From contig NZ_JAPQFJ010000027.1 of assembly GCF_026738875.1 (NCBI RefSeq), positions 1 to 33,670 on the forward strand: a stretch of 33,670 nt of DNA. Reading direction: 5' to 3'. This document shows positions 24,682 to 32,486 of this stretch, piece by piece. The DNA is from Clostridium brassicae. Lineage in GTDB: Bacteria > Bacillota > Clostridia > Clostridiales > Clostridiaceae. Numbering within the stretch: position 1 is the first letter of the stretch; each line of letters starts with the position of its first letter. The position numbers and the translations under genes were made by a program. Below the pieces are notes generated by a model. It was not told where the DNA came from and did not search any database. It was given only the letters and a program-made list of their open reading frames with translations.

Positions 24682-25596
24682 ATGCAACATTTAATTATTA
24701 TTTTTCTTTTAATTATGTTAGGCATATTTATTACCCTCTATTTTTTATTGAAGAGTGAAATTAAAAATATAACTAGTCAATTAAATGAAATTAATAATAA
24801 CAAAACTAATTCAAAAATATTGCTAGGTTCAAATAAAAGACAATTAGGAAAACTGGCTTTACAAATAAACAAAATTTTAGAAAAAAAACAGAAAAATGAA
24901 GCTGAACATAAGCGCATGGATTTGGAATTAAGGCAGGCTATTGCAAATATATCTCATGATTTACGTACACCTCTCACATCCATAATGGGATATATGCAGC
25001 TTATGGAAGATGACAATTTATCTCAAGAAGAAAAAAAACAATATGTAGATATAGTAAAAAATAGGACAAAAGCATTAAAAGTATTAATAACTAGTTTTTA
25101 TGATTTATCAAGATTAGAAGCAAATGAGTATAAATTTGAATTAAGGCCATTAAATTTATATAATGTAATGAGCGAGACAATGGTTTCATTTTATAATGAT
25201 TTTTTAAATAGAGGAATAGAACCTAATATTGATATTGATGAGAAAGTACCTCTAGTTATTGTAGATGAGAATGCAGTAAGAAGAATAATTTCTAATCTAA
25301 TACAGAACATGCTAAAGTATGGAGAAGGTTTTGTAGCTATATCATTAAAGCAGAAAAAGGAAGGGCTTATTACAACTTTCACAAATGATGCACCAAATTT
25401 AAGTGATGAAGATGCAAAGCATTTATTTGAAAGATTTTTTACAGCTGATCGTGCAAGAAGTGGTAAAAATACTGGTCTTGGATTAGCAATAACAAAAGAG
25501 TTAGTTGAACAAATGGGGCATACAATTTCAGTAGAACTATCTCAAGGTAAGCTCAGTATAATAATAAAATGGAAAGTATATAAATGGTTAGAGTAG
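24682..25596 (+). CDS. Sensor histidine kinase of the BcrA-like ABC locus
   Basis: This 304-residue kinase has one N-terminal membrane helix (about 3-23), a short coiled linker and the dimerisation domain with His92 in ISHDLRTPLTSIMGY. The ATPase domain has N-box Asn205/Asn209 in RIISNLIQNMLKYG and the G2 box GKNTGLGLAI (261-270). The G1 region is altered (TNDAPNLS in place of DxGxG), as in many kinases linked to lantibiotic-immunity transporters. With no real extracellular domain it probably senses through the membrane or the transporter. Its partner is the regulator at 21879. Confidence 0.88.
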   Translation: MQHLIIIFLLIMLGIFITLYFLLKSEIKNITSQLNEINNNKTNSKILLGSNKRQLGKLALQINKILEKKQKNEAEHKRMDLELRQAIANISHDLRTPLTSIMGYMQLMEDDNLSQEEKKQYVDIVKNRTKALKVLITSFYDLSRLEANEYKFELRPLNLYNVMSETMVSFYNDFLNRGIEPNIDIDEKVPLVIVDENAVRRIISNLIQNMLKYGEGFVAISLKQKKEGLITTFTNDAPNLSDEDAKHLFERFFTADRARSGKNTGLGLAITKELVEQMGHTISVELSQGKLSIIIKWKVYKWLE

Positions 25597-25631
25597 CTTA
25601 ATTGATAAGTAAACTAATAAATGAATTATAT

Positions 25632-25684
25632 AAAAACATCATCAATATTATTGTGGTTATTAATAGTACCAATGATGTTTTTTT
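25632..25684 (+). terminator. Terminator after the kinase gene
   Basis: AAAAACATCAT (25632-25642) pairs with ATGATGTTTTT (25672-25682), followed by more T residues; the loop is long and AT-rich. Confidence 0.75.
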
Positions 25685-25740
25685 ATATTTCACTTGAATT
25701 ATCAATATATTTAATAGTTATATTATTTATATAGTAACTA

Positions 25741-25770
25741 AGAAAGTCACTAAGTTTTTGATGACTCTTT
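25741..25770 (-). terminator. Weak candidate terminator of the merR-type gene (minus strand)
   Basis: On the minus strand AAGAGTCA and TGACTTTCTT can form a short imperfect stem ending in a T-rich run. The signal is poor. Confidence 0.3.
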
Positions 25771-25808
25771 ATTTGGGGATTGATTACTAAACTATATAGT
25801 TACTATTA

Positions 25809-26768
25809 TTAATTAGAACAAAGTTCCTTCATAAGTTCGTTGAAATCTACTCCAAATCTTTCTTTTATCTCTTGATCTGCTTCTTTTTTTATTTCAGCAT
25901 TTATTTCTCGATATTTTTTATAATCTTCACTTAACACAGCTAGGCAATCATCAAAATAATTATCATATAAATTAATGGAATTAAACAAATCTTTACTTTT
26001 AGAAAGATTATCTTTAAAAGATTTTCTAAAAACATCATTTTCATGAAGTTGTTCTGCAAAGAAGATCATTTGATTTCTAATTTGTTCTCTAGTAGTAGGA
26101 TCGTTATTTAATAAATTTTTAATCATTTGAAAATGTTTATTTTTATAAGGCTCAGTATTTTGATTTTGAAGTTTGGCACTTTCATTCAATTGTTTAACAA
26201 AAGGGTGATTCTCATCTATTTCATCCAAGTTATCCAAAAATTCCACAAGTTCTAGCCAAATTTTTCTCTTTTCATCATTATCGATGGTAACTTGTAGAAA
26301 AGGAGAGTAGGTAGTTACAAATGTTTCTCCAAAATTACCGGGAAATAATCTCAGTAAAGCATTAGATATATATTCTTTTTTTTCATCTACAGAAAGTCCT
26401 AAGGTTTCTTTTAATCTTTTAATTTGCTCTCCAATGGATTCATAGTCTTTAGAACTGTTTTCAATAATACTGTTTATTATAAGCTTACTTTTTTCTAAAT
26501 GTTCTATTTTTTCTTCTATCTTTTGTAATGTAGTTTTCATGATTTTGGGTATAGTACTGTTTCCGTTTATAATTTCTTTTATGTTGAAAATTGGTATATC
26601 TACCGCTCTTAAAGCTCCTATTAAATTAAGTTTTACAATATCCGCATCTGTATACTCTCTATAATTATTTTCACTATTTTTTGAAGGCGTGATTAATCCT
26701 TCACTTTCATAATATTTAATTGCTTTTTTTGTTAATCCAGTTTTTTCTGATGCATTTTTAATATTCAT
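25809..26768 (-). CDS. MerR-family transcriptional regulator with large C-terminal domain
   Basis: The N-terminal 70 residues are a MerR winged helix (MNIKNASEKTGLTKKAIKYY, then GLITPSKNSENNYREYTDADI) followed by the usual dimerisation helix (about 80-118). The remaining 200 residues, rich in Asp, Glu, Asn and Lys and mostly helical, match no effector domain that I can name; they lack the Cys of metal sensors and are not obviously TipAS or BmrR-like. MerR proteins twist promoters with overlong spacers, and one such promoter lies just upstream at 26821-26851, so it probably regulates itself. The ribosome site is AAGGAGG. Ligand unknown. Confidence 0.85.
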   Translation of the reverse strand: MNIKNASEKTGLTKKAIKYYESEGLITPSKNSENNYREYTDADIVKLNLIGALRAVDIPIFNIKEIINGNSTIPKIMKTTLQKIEEKIEHLEKSKLIINSIIENSSKDYESIGEQIKRLKETLGLSVDEKKEYISNALLRLFPGNFGETFVTTYSPFLQVTIDNDEKRKIWLELVEFLDNLDEIDENHPFVKQLNESAKLQNQNTEPYKNKHFQMIKNLLNNDPTTREQIRNQMIFFAEQLHENDVFRKSFKDNLSKSKDLFNSINLYDNYFDDCLAVLSEDYKKYREINAEIKKEADQEIKERFGVDFNELMKELCSN

Positions 26769-26820
26769 AAATAGTAAACCTCCTTGTTAATAATTAAGAT
26801 TTATTAGAGCTCTTAATATA

Positions 26821-26851
26821 ACTATAAGGGTGACAGTAAGGGACAGGTCAA
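26821..26851 (-). promoter_or_regulatory. MerR-type promoter with 19-bp spacer
   Basis: On the minus strand TTGACC (26846-26851) and TATAGT (26821-26826) are separated by exactly 19 bases, the hallmark of MerR-activated promoters. The spacer contains GACAG/GGGACAG repeats that may be the operator. It is about 55 bases before the merR-type gene start. Confidence 0.6.
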
Positions 26852-26917
26852 TAGTTTTTTATTAAATTTTTTGCTTAAAAGAAAGACTACAATAAATATT
26901 TATTTTTCTCACATAAT

Positions 26918-26960
26918 AAAAAAGATTAACTTAAATTTTAATTTTAAGTTAATCTTTTTT
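26918..26960. terminator. Bidirectional terminator at the end of the DUF6483-like gene
   Basis: AAAAAAGATTAACTTAAA (26918-26935) and its exact complement (26943-26960) form an 18-bp stem with A and T tails, which works on both strands. It overlaps the stop codon of the minus-strand gene and isolates it from the merR-type promoter. Confidence 0.85.
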
Positions 26961-27318
26961 TATATAACTTTTGTACATCTTTTAGTCCTTGTTCAATTTC
27001 AGATTTTGAAAAGTTACATTTAAGAAGTTTAGCCTCATCCCACTTATTAAGTTTTTCATAAAATAATAATGCAGTTTCTAAATTTTTTTTAGTTTTCCGA
27101 AATTCTATAGTTTCAAATAAAATATTTTCCGCTTCGTTAATTTTGCCTTCACTTATATATTTTTTTATCATAAACTCTAACAACTTGTCTTCTGAAAGTG
27201 TTATATTATAATTCTCTATATCAATATCACTTTTTACAGCATCTTTTCCTGCAAAAATGGCCATTGCGGTTTGGATACCTGCTTTTATGACTCTTATAAT
27301 ATATTCATGTTCAAACAT
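26944..27318 (-). CDS. Small DUF6483-like protein
   Basis: This 124-residue, mostly helical, charged protein begins MFEHEYIIRVIKAGIQTAMAIFAGKD, which resembles the opening of DUF6483 proteins of Firmicutes; I give this from memory at moderate certainty. The rest looks like TPR-type helical pairs (EFMIKKYISEGKINEAENIL, then ETALLFYEKLNKWDEAKLLK, about 48-105). No signal peptide or catalytic motif is seen. It stands alone between two terminator-bounded units. The function is unknown. Confidence 0.75.
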   Translation of the reverse strand: MFEHEYIIRVIKAGIQTAMAIFAGKDAVKSDIDIENYNITLSEDKLLEFMIKKYISEGKINEAENILFETIEFRKTKKNLETALLFYEKLNKWDEAKLLKCNFSKSEIEQGLKDVQKLYKKRLT

Positions 27319-27576
27319 TTACCCCCAAGTCCCTTCATTAATTTTTAAATAATATTAGTAGAGATGGATAAAATAATTGACACTGCAAATATTATCAGCA
27401 AGAATTTTGTTTATTCTTTCTCTCATTATATTTTGGGGCACAATATCTTATGATTGTCTATTTATTTAATTATTAGCATAATGAAATCTCTATAATCATT
27501 TGTATAGAATAGCTCATTATACCTAATTATACAGGTAGTAGCTAATTTTCAACACTATTCTTTAACAAAGATTTAT
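27319..27576. other. Intergenic gap before the NatAB-like operon end
   Basis: 258 AT-rich bases with no gene. There is no clear terminator for the minus-strand ABC operon. It includes AATTGACACT on the plus strand, which also occurs upstream of the Ter operon, probably by chance. Confidence 0.35.
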
Positions 27577-28761
27577 TTAAGCTCTAAAGATAACTTCTTC
27601 TTTAGAGAACATATACCTTGCAAATAGAATAGAAGCAACAATATATACAGCAATCCATCCAAATGTAATTGCTATGTGAGTATAATTGTGTATTCCAACT
27701 AGGAATTCTTTCATAAGGCATGCTCCATTTGTAAGAGGGATGTGGAAGTAAAATCCTTCAATATTCTTTGGATCCTTCATCATAACAGAATAAAGTAAAA
27801 CCATAGCTATTATACTCATAGGACTCAAATAAGTTTGAGCCTCTTTGAAAGACCTAGCATAAATACTTATTGCCAGCTGAAGAGCACCGAAAACCATTGT
27901 ATATAAAATAGGTAAAATCATAATTAAACCAAGAGTTCCAATACCTAAATTAAAATCTCCCATAGTTCCAAACATACTGTTCGCCTGATTCATTGTTATT
28001 ATTACACCAATTAAAGATGCAATAGACATTAATATTCCCATAATAGTTATAGCTAAGAATTTTCCTACAAGTAAGGAAATTCTATTTGCTTTTGTTGTAA
28101 GAAGTGGTTCTAGAGTTCCTCTTTCTTTCTCACCTGCACCCAAGTCTACAGCAGCTCCAATAGTACTTGTAGCACTATAGATCATAAGTAAAAGTGGAAG
28201 TAACATAGCTGCCATAGCTTTACCAAAACCACTATCTTTATTTTCAGTTGTAGATTCTATAACTTCTATAGGGGTTAATATGGAAGGATCCATATTTTTC
28301 TCAGCAAGTCTTTGGCCTACTATTGTCTTTGAATAAGAATCTATGTAGGATTTCACAATAGAAACGGCCATTGTAGCTTCAGTACTAGTATTATCATATT
28401 TTATTGTTAGTTTTTCTTTAGTTTCTTTGTTTATATTTTCATCAAAATTTTTAGGAATATATATCGCTACAAAGAATTTACCGTCTTTTATATCTTGATC
28501 TATGTTTTTAGAGTCAAGTATATTTATATTTTTTTGAGCTTTTATATAATTTTTAAATTGGCTATTTCCTTCATCAACTATAGCTATTTTAACATTGTTT
28601 TCTACTTTTGTTTTACTGTCATTACCTACTTTACCAATGAAAAATGATATTATTGGAAGAAGGATCATAGGAAGTAATATACTCATAATTAATGTTTTCC
28701 TATCTCTAAATATATCAGTAAGTTCTTTTTTCAAAACGATAAAAGCTATATTATTTTTCAT
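27577..28761 (-). CDS. NatB/YhaP-like ABC-2 permease
   Basis: This 394-residue permease has one N-terminal membrane helix (about 24-43), a large extracytoplasmic domain (about 45-180, with VKIAIVDEGNSQFKNYI and FVAIYIPKNFDENI), and five or more C-terminal helices. The segment GAGEKERGTLEPLLTTKANRISLLVGKF (about 208-235) is the conserved coupling loop of NatB-type exporters. NatAB exports sodium in Bacillus; relatives export drugs or unknown ions, so the substrate is open. The start has GAGGGTG seven bases ahead, and lies 21 bases after its ATPase. Confidence 0.88.
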   Translation of the reverse strand: MKNNIAFIVLKKELTDIFRDRKTLIMSILLPMILLPIISFFIGKVGNDSKTKVENNVKIAIVDEGNSQFKNYIKAQKNINILDSKNIDQDIKDGKFFVAIYIPKNFDENINKETKEKLTIKYDNTSTEATMAVSIVKSYIDSYSKTIVGQRLAEKNMDPSILTPIEVIESTTENKDSGFGKAMAAMLLPLLLMIYSATSTIGAAVDLGAGEKERGTLEPLLTTKANRISLLVGKFLAITIMGILMSIASLIGVIITMNQANSMFGTMGDFNLGIGTLGLIMILPILYTMVFGALQLAISIYARSFKEAQTYLSPMSIIAMVLLYSVMMKDPKNIEGFYFHIPLTNGACLMKEFLVGIHNYTHIAITFGWIAVYIVASILFARYMFSKEEVIFRA

Positions 28762-28782
28762 GTTATCACCCTCTTTATTTAA

Positions 28783-29502
28783 TTATTTATTGTTAATTAA
28801 TTGAACAAACATTTCTTCAAGTTCATTATTATATTCTTTTTTTAAATCACTAATAGAGCCTTCTTTTATAAGTTTACCTTTGTGTATGATTATGATTCTA
28901 TCACATAGCTTTTCTACTTCAGACATGGTGTGGCTTGAAAAAATAACAGCTCTATTTTCTTTTTTACATTTTAATATAAAGTCTTGCACAATTCTAGCTG
29001 CGCTAACATCAAGTCCAGTAGTAGGCTCATCAAATAAAACAACAGAAGGGTTATGAACTATAGACCTTGCTATAGAAACTTTTTGTTTCATACCTCTTGA
29101 AAATTTACCAACTCTTTTATCAAGGTAATCTTTCATATCAAGACTTTCTGCTAAATTTTCTATATTTTTTTCTGCTTCTTTTTTTGACATTCCATTAAGC
29201 TCAGCAAAATACATTATATTTTCCCTTGCTGTAAGTCTGTCATAAAGTCCTACTTCGCCACCAAAAAGTATTCCTATCTCTCCTCTAACTTTATAAGGTT
29301 CTTTAGCTGCATCATACCCGTTTATTTTAGCTTGACCATCAGTAATCTTGAGCATAGTAGCGAGCATTCTAAGAGTAGTGGTTTTACCTGCACCATTTTC
29401 GCCAAGAAGTCCGACTATTTCACCATCATTTACGTTGAAACTTATGTTATCTACGGCATTGGTGTTTTTGAATTTTTTAGTTAAGTTTTTTACTTCAATC
29501 AT
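28783..29502 (-). CDS. NatA-like ABC transporter ATPase
   Basis: This 239-residue ATPase has Walker A GENGAGKT (34-41), signature FSRGMKQKVSIARS, Walker B VVLFDEPTTGLD and a switch His in SSHTMSEVEKL. The ATG at 29502 (MIEVKNLTKKF) is chosen over a TTG 18 bases upstream because GGAAGGTG lies in front of it. Together with the adjacent permease it forms an exporter of the NatAB class. It is the third gene of the minus-strand operon headed by an XRE regulator. Confidence 0.9.
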   Translation of the reverse strand: MIEVKNLTKKFKNTNAVDNISFNVNDGEIVGLLGENGAGKTTTLRMLATMLKITDGQAKINGYDAAKEPYKVRGEIGILFGGEVGLYDRLTARENIMYFAELNGMSKKEAEKNIENLAESLDMKDYLDKRVGKFSRGMKQKVSIARSIVHNPSVVLFDEPTTGLDVSAARIVQDFILKCKKENRAVIFSSHTMSEVEKLCDRIIIIHKGKLIKEGSISDLKKEYNNELEEMFVQLINNK

Positions 29503-29537
29503 ATGGCACCTTCCTTTCAAAATTTAAATTTTATTTA

Positions 29538-30230
29538 TTAATTATATTTTGAGGCTTCTATGCAGTATATGGATATTTGGATTATCCAAAGAAGAGCTAT
29601 AACTAGTGGGAGTATTATTGGTACAGTTGCAATTACAGAAAAAATCATTAAAATAACCAGTATTGCTGAATACACCAATTGCATTCCTTTAAAACTTTTA
29701 TAACTAGAAATATAAGCTATCCATTTTTCACCTTCATCCAATCTTTCAAAATATTTTTTGTTGGAATGATTTTCAAACATATTAAGTTTTCTATCTGGAT
29801 GATATTTGTTATAGCATCTAATAGATAATATTTGCAATGTGTTTGTAGTTAGCATGGTTAAAAATGAAATAATAATATAGACAGATTTATAATCACTATA
29901 AGTTCTATTTATCATAATGGACATAAAAGTGAGAGATATTATAACAGAGGTAGTGCTAAGATGAATTAGTATATCTATAATTTTTTCTATGGGACTCGGT
30001 ATATTGTCTAAATTTATACTCCTAAATCTTTTTATTATAAATATAATTATAGAAACTATTATAATTGATAAAATAATCTCTATTCCTAAGAATCCTCTAA
30101 ATAAATAAAGATAAATATTTTTCCCAAAATTTATTTCTATATTAAGATTCTTTCCACTTAAACCGCCTACAATACCTCCAAGTAACATAGAAAATATCAT
30201 CATTATTATAAAATTTTTATATTTCTTCAT
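29538..30230 (-). CDS. DUF3169-family membrane protein
   Basis: This 230-residue protein has about six membrane helices (roughly 6-24, 40-66, 88-106, 117-136, 184-205 and 207-224) with a polar cytoplasmic loop (about 140-180: YNKYHPDRKLNMFENHSNKKYFERLDEGEKW), a pattern of DUF3169 proteins. These are often encoded beside a small XRE regulator, as here. No catalytic motif is visible. Its start overlaps the regulator end by 14 bases, and GAGGGGG lies upstream inside the regulator gene. It may act as a regulator-associated membrane sensor or an accessory of the ABC exporter, which is inference. Confidence 0.78.
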   Translation of the reverse strand: MKKYKNFIIMMIFSMLLGGIVGGLSGKNLNIEINFGKNIYLYLFRGFLGIEIILSIIIVSIIIFIIKRFRSINLDNIPSPIEKIIDILIHLSTTSVIISLTFMSIMINRTYSDYKSVYIIISFLTMLTTNTLQILSIRCYNKYHPDRKLNMFENHSNKKYFERLDEGEKWIAYISSYKSFKGMQLVYSAILVILMIFSVIATVPIILPLVIALLWIIQISIYCIEASKYN

Positions 30231-30438
30231 CGTCTGTTTCCCCCTCTAAATAAAAGACTTCTTCTACACAAACTTTAAAAACTATAGCCATTTTTAGAGC
30301 TAATACTATAGACGGTGAGTAATCTCCTCTTTCTATGAGACTTATAGTTTGTCTCGAGGCTCCAATCAATTTTCCTAAATCTGATTGACTTAGATTATAC
30401 CTTGCTCTAAGTTCTTTAACTCTATTTTTCAGTTCCAA
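30217..30438 (-). CDS. Small XRE-family transcriptional regulator
   Basis: This 73-residue protein is little more than a Cro/C1-type helix-turn-helix (YNLSQSDLGKLIGASRQTISLIERGDYSPS, about 14-43), followed by a short helix and an acidic tail (EGETDDEEI). It closely resembles the YozG/YgzD type of regulators that sit with DUF3169 and ABC exporter genes. The start is TTG, fixed by AAGGAGG nine bases upstream and the consensus promoter at 30467-30495. It probably represses its own operon through the repeats upstream. Confidence 0.85.
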   Translation of the reverse strand: MELKNRVKELRARYNLSQSDLGKLIGASRQTISLIERGDYSPSIVLALKMAIVFKVCVEEVFYLEGETDDEEI

Positions 30439-30466
30439 GTTATACGCCTCCTTACCTTATGATAGA

Positions 30467-30495
30467 ATTATATGCTGAATTTTCTAGTCTGTCAA
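30467..30495 (-). promoter_or_regulatory. Perfect consensus sigma-A promoter of the XRE/ABC operon
   Basis: On the minus strand TTGACA (30490-30495), a 17-base spacer and TATAAT (30467-30472) form an exact consensus promoter about 30 bases before the TTG start. Confidence 0.8.
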
Positions 30496-30502
30496 TTATA
30501 AT

Positions 30503-30556
30503 TGTCATTATGCTTAATTTTGTTGTCATTATGATAAATTTATTTGTCATAATATG
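30503..30556. repeat. Three TGTCATTATG-type direct repeats at 21-bp spacing
   Basis: TGTCATTATG at 30503 and 30524, and TGTCATAATATG at 30545, begin exactly 21 bases apart, two helical turns, directly upstream of the -35 box of the XRE/ABC operon. They probably form an operator array for the XRE protein or another regulator. The -35 box itself carries TGTCAA in the same sense. Confidence 0.55.
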
Positions 30557-30843
30557 CATATAATTAATTACTAACCATTGATTATAAAATAGAGTAAAAA
30601 GAACATAATAAAGTCATAATAATTAATTATTATATATTTTTTTGAATAAATGATATATATAATATACTTAAAATTAAGAGATTTTTAAGGAGAATATGTG
30701 TATAACAAAGAATATGTAAGGCGCGTATCGATACAATTGACCTGTAAAATCTATTATGTAATAATACTAATATACCCAAGGGGATATTAAATTTGTGCGC
30801 ACAATACATATAAATTTAATTAAATTACTTTGGAGGGATTAAT
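30557..30843. other. Intergenic region upstream of pdxS
   Basis: This AT-rich stretch separates the divergent XRE/ABC and pdxST operons (gap of 405 bases in all). Its left half has no visible structure; the pdxS promoter and palindromes lie between 30725 and 30804. Confidence 0.4.
30725..30804 (+). promoter_or_regulatory. pdxS promoter region with two palindromes
   Basis: TTGACC (30737-30742) and AATAAT (30760-30765) are 17 bases apart and form a fair sigma-A promoter. The palindrome GTATCGATAC (30725-30734) touches the -35 box, and TTGTGCGCACAA (30793-30804), strikingly GC-rich for this DNA, lies just after the expected start site. Either could be an operator. No regulator gene of the PdxR type is nearby. 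Confidence 0.45.
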
Positions 30844-31716
30844 ATGAATAATAGATATGAATTAAATAAGAATTTAGCTCAAATGTTTAAGGGCGGAGTT
30901 ATTATGGATGTTGTTAATGCAGAGGAAGCTAAGATAGCAGAAGAAGCAGGAGCAGTAGCTGTTATGGCTTTGGAAAGAGTTCCATCTGATATTAGAAAAG
31001 AAGGTGGAGTTGCTAGAATGTCTGATCCTAAGATGATAAAGGAAATCATTGAAGCAGTTTCTATACCTGTAATGGCAAAAGTTAGAATTGGACATTTTGT
31101 AGAAGCTCAAATCCTTGAATCAATAGGTGTTGACTATATAGATGAAAGTGAAGTCTTAACACCAGCAGATGATTTATTTCATATAAATAAAAAAGATTTT
31201 AAAATTCCTTTTGTTTGTGGAGCTAGAAACTTAGGAGAAGCTCTAAGAAGAATTGGTGAAGGAGCATCTATGATAAGAACAAAAGGGGAAGCTGGTACTG
31301 GAAATGTAGTTGAAGCTGTAAGGCATATGAGAACTGTAAGTTCAGAGATTAGAAAGTTACAACTTATGCCAAAAGAAGAACTTATGACGGCAGCTAAGGA
31401 AATGGGAGCTCCTTTTGATTTAGTTTGTTATGTAGCTGAAAATGGGAAGTTACCAGTTGTTAATTTTGCAGCTGGAGGCATTGCAACACCTGCCGATGCA
31501 GCTCTTATGATGCAATTAGGATGTGATGGTGTATTTGTAGGTTCAGGAATATTTAAATCTTCAGATCCAAGAAAGAGAGCAAGAGCTATAGTGCAAGCTA
31601 CAGCATACTACAATGACCCTAAAGTTATTGCTGAAGTTTCAGAAAATTTAGGAGAAGCAATGGATAGTTTAGAAATTAGTAAATTGGATACTGAGTTTGC
31701 TAAGAGAGGATGGTAA
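30844..31716 (+). CDS. pdxS: Pyridoxal 5'-phosphate synthase lyase subunit PdxS
   Basis: PdxS condenses ribose 5-phosphate, glyceraldehyde 3-phosphate and ammonia into pyridoxal phosphate. The 290-residue TIM barrel is full length. Catalytic residues are recognisable: Asp22 in GGVIMDV, Lys79 in [11 protein letters not shown] (Schiff base with the pentose) and Lys147 in [11 protein letters not shown], equivalent to Lys81 and Lys149 of the Bacillus enzyme. The AAGGGW-type end (AKRGW) is normal. It forms a 12+12 complex with PdxT, encoded immediately downstream. A TGGAGGG site precedes the ATG. Confidence 0.97.
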   Translation: MNNRYELNKNLAQMFKGGVIMDVVNAEEAKIAEEAGAVAVMALERVPSDIRKEGGVARMSDPKMIKEIIEAVSIPVMAKVRIGHFVEAQILESIGVDYIDESEVLTPADDLFHINKKDFKIPFVCGARNLGEALRRIGEGASMIRTKGEAGTGNVVEAVRHMRTVSSEIRKLQLMPKEELMTAAKEMGAPFDLVCYVAENGKLPVVNFAAGGIATPADAALMMQLGCDGVFVGSGIFKSSDPRKRARAIVQATAYYNDPKVIAEVSENLGEAMDSLEISKLDTEFAKRGW

Positions 31717-31718
31717 AC

Positions 31719-32294
31719 TTGATTAAGGTTGGAGTTCTAGACTTGCAAGGCTCAGTAATAGAGCATATAAATATGCTAAACAGTATTGATGGGGTAATTC
31801 CAATAAGAGTTAAGCATGTAGAACAATTAAAAGAGATAGATGGACTTATACTTCCAGGAGGAGAAAGTACAACTATAGGGAAGCTTTTAAGAATGTTTAA
31901 TTTAGATGCTATTTTGAAAGAGAGAATAGAGGAAGGTATGCCGGTTTGGGGTACATGTGCTGGAATGATATTGTTAGCCAAGAGTATTGATGGACAGGAA
32001 GAAGCACATTTAAATGTAATGGATATAAACGTAAAAAGAAATGCTTATGGAAGTCAACTTGATAGCTTTGTAGTGGATGAAAAAATATCTGAAATATCTG
32101 AAAAAAATATACCTTTAGTATTTATAAGAGCACCGTATATACAAGATGTGGGAGAAAAAGTTAAAATTATAAAAAAGGTAAATGGGAATATAGTTGCTGC
32201 AAAAGAAAAGAATATGTTAGTAACTTCATTTCATCCAGAGCTAACAGAAGATGATTCTGTGCATAGATATTTTATTAATAGTTTTTTTAGTTAA
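31719..32294 (+). CDS. pdxT: Pyridoxal 5'-phosphate synthase glutaminase subunit PdxT
   Basis: PdxT hydrolyses glutamine and channels ammonia to PdxS. The class-I glutaminase landmarks are GGES (48-51), Cys80 in VWGTCAGM, and the His/Glu pair in TSFHPELTEDD. I prefer the TTG start at 31719 because GAGAGG ends nine bases upstream and MIKVGVLDLQG gives the normal family N-terminus (Cys80 against Cys79 in Bacillus). An ATG at 31710 overlapping the pdxS stop is the alternative and would add three residues. The genes are translationally coupled. A strong terminator follows. Confidence 0.95.
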   Translation: MIKVGVLDLQGSVIEHINMLNSIDGVIPIRVKHVEQLKEIDGLILPGGESTTIGKLLRMFNLDAILKERIEEGMPVWGTCAGMILLAKSIDGQEEAHLNVMDINVKRNAYGSQLDSFVVDEKISEISEKNIPLVFIRAPYIQDVGEKVKIIKKVNGNIVAAKEKNMLVTSFHPELTEDDSVHRYFINSFFS

Positions 32295-32400
32295 AATATT
32301 GGTTAGTTCAAATTTGGTTAAGAAATATATTACTTAAGTTAAAGATATGGTTAAAAATATATTTTTTAGGAAATAATTTAATTTAAGTCATTTCTATAAT

Positions 32401-32460
32401 TAAACAAAACCTTCTTCAAAATTATTATAATTTAATAAATTTTGAAGAAGGTTTTGTTTA
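32401..32460. terminator. Bidirectional terminator between pdxT and the propeller gene
   Basis: A perfect 23-bp stem (32401-32423 with 32438-32460) around a 14-base AT loop has T-rich ends on both strands and serves the two converging transcripts. Confidence 0.9.
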
Positions 32461-32486
32461 TAACTAATTGTGTAAGTGAGCTAAAC

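Noticed and set aside
27355-27385. AATTGACACT shared with the region before the Ter operon (12865-12874)
   Set aside because: A ten-base AT-rich match is expected by chance in 33 kb, and the flanks do not align.
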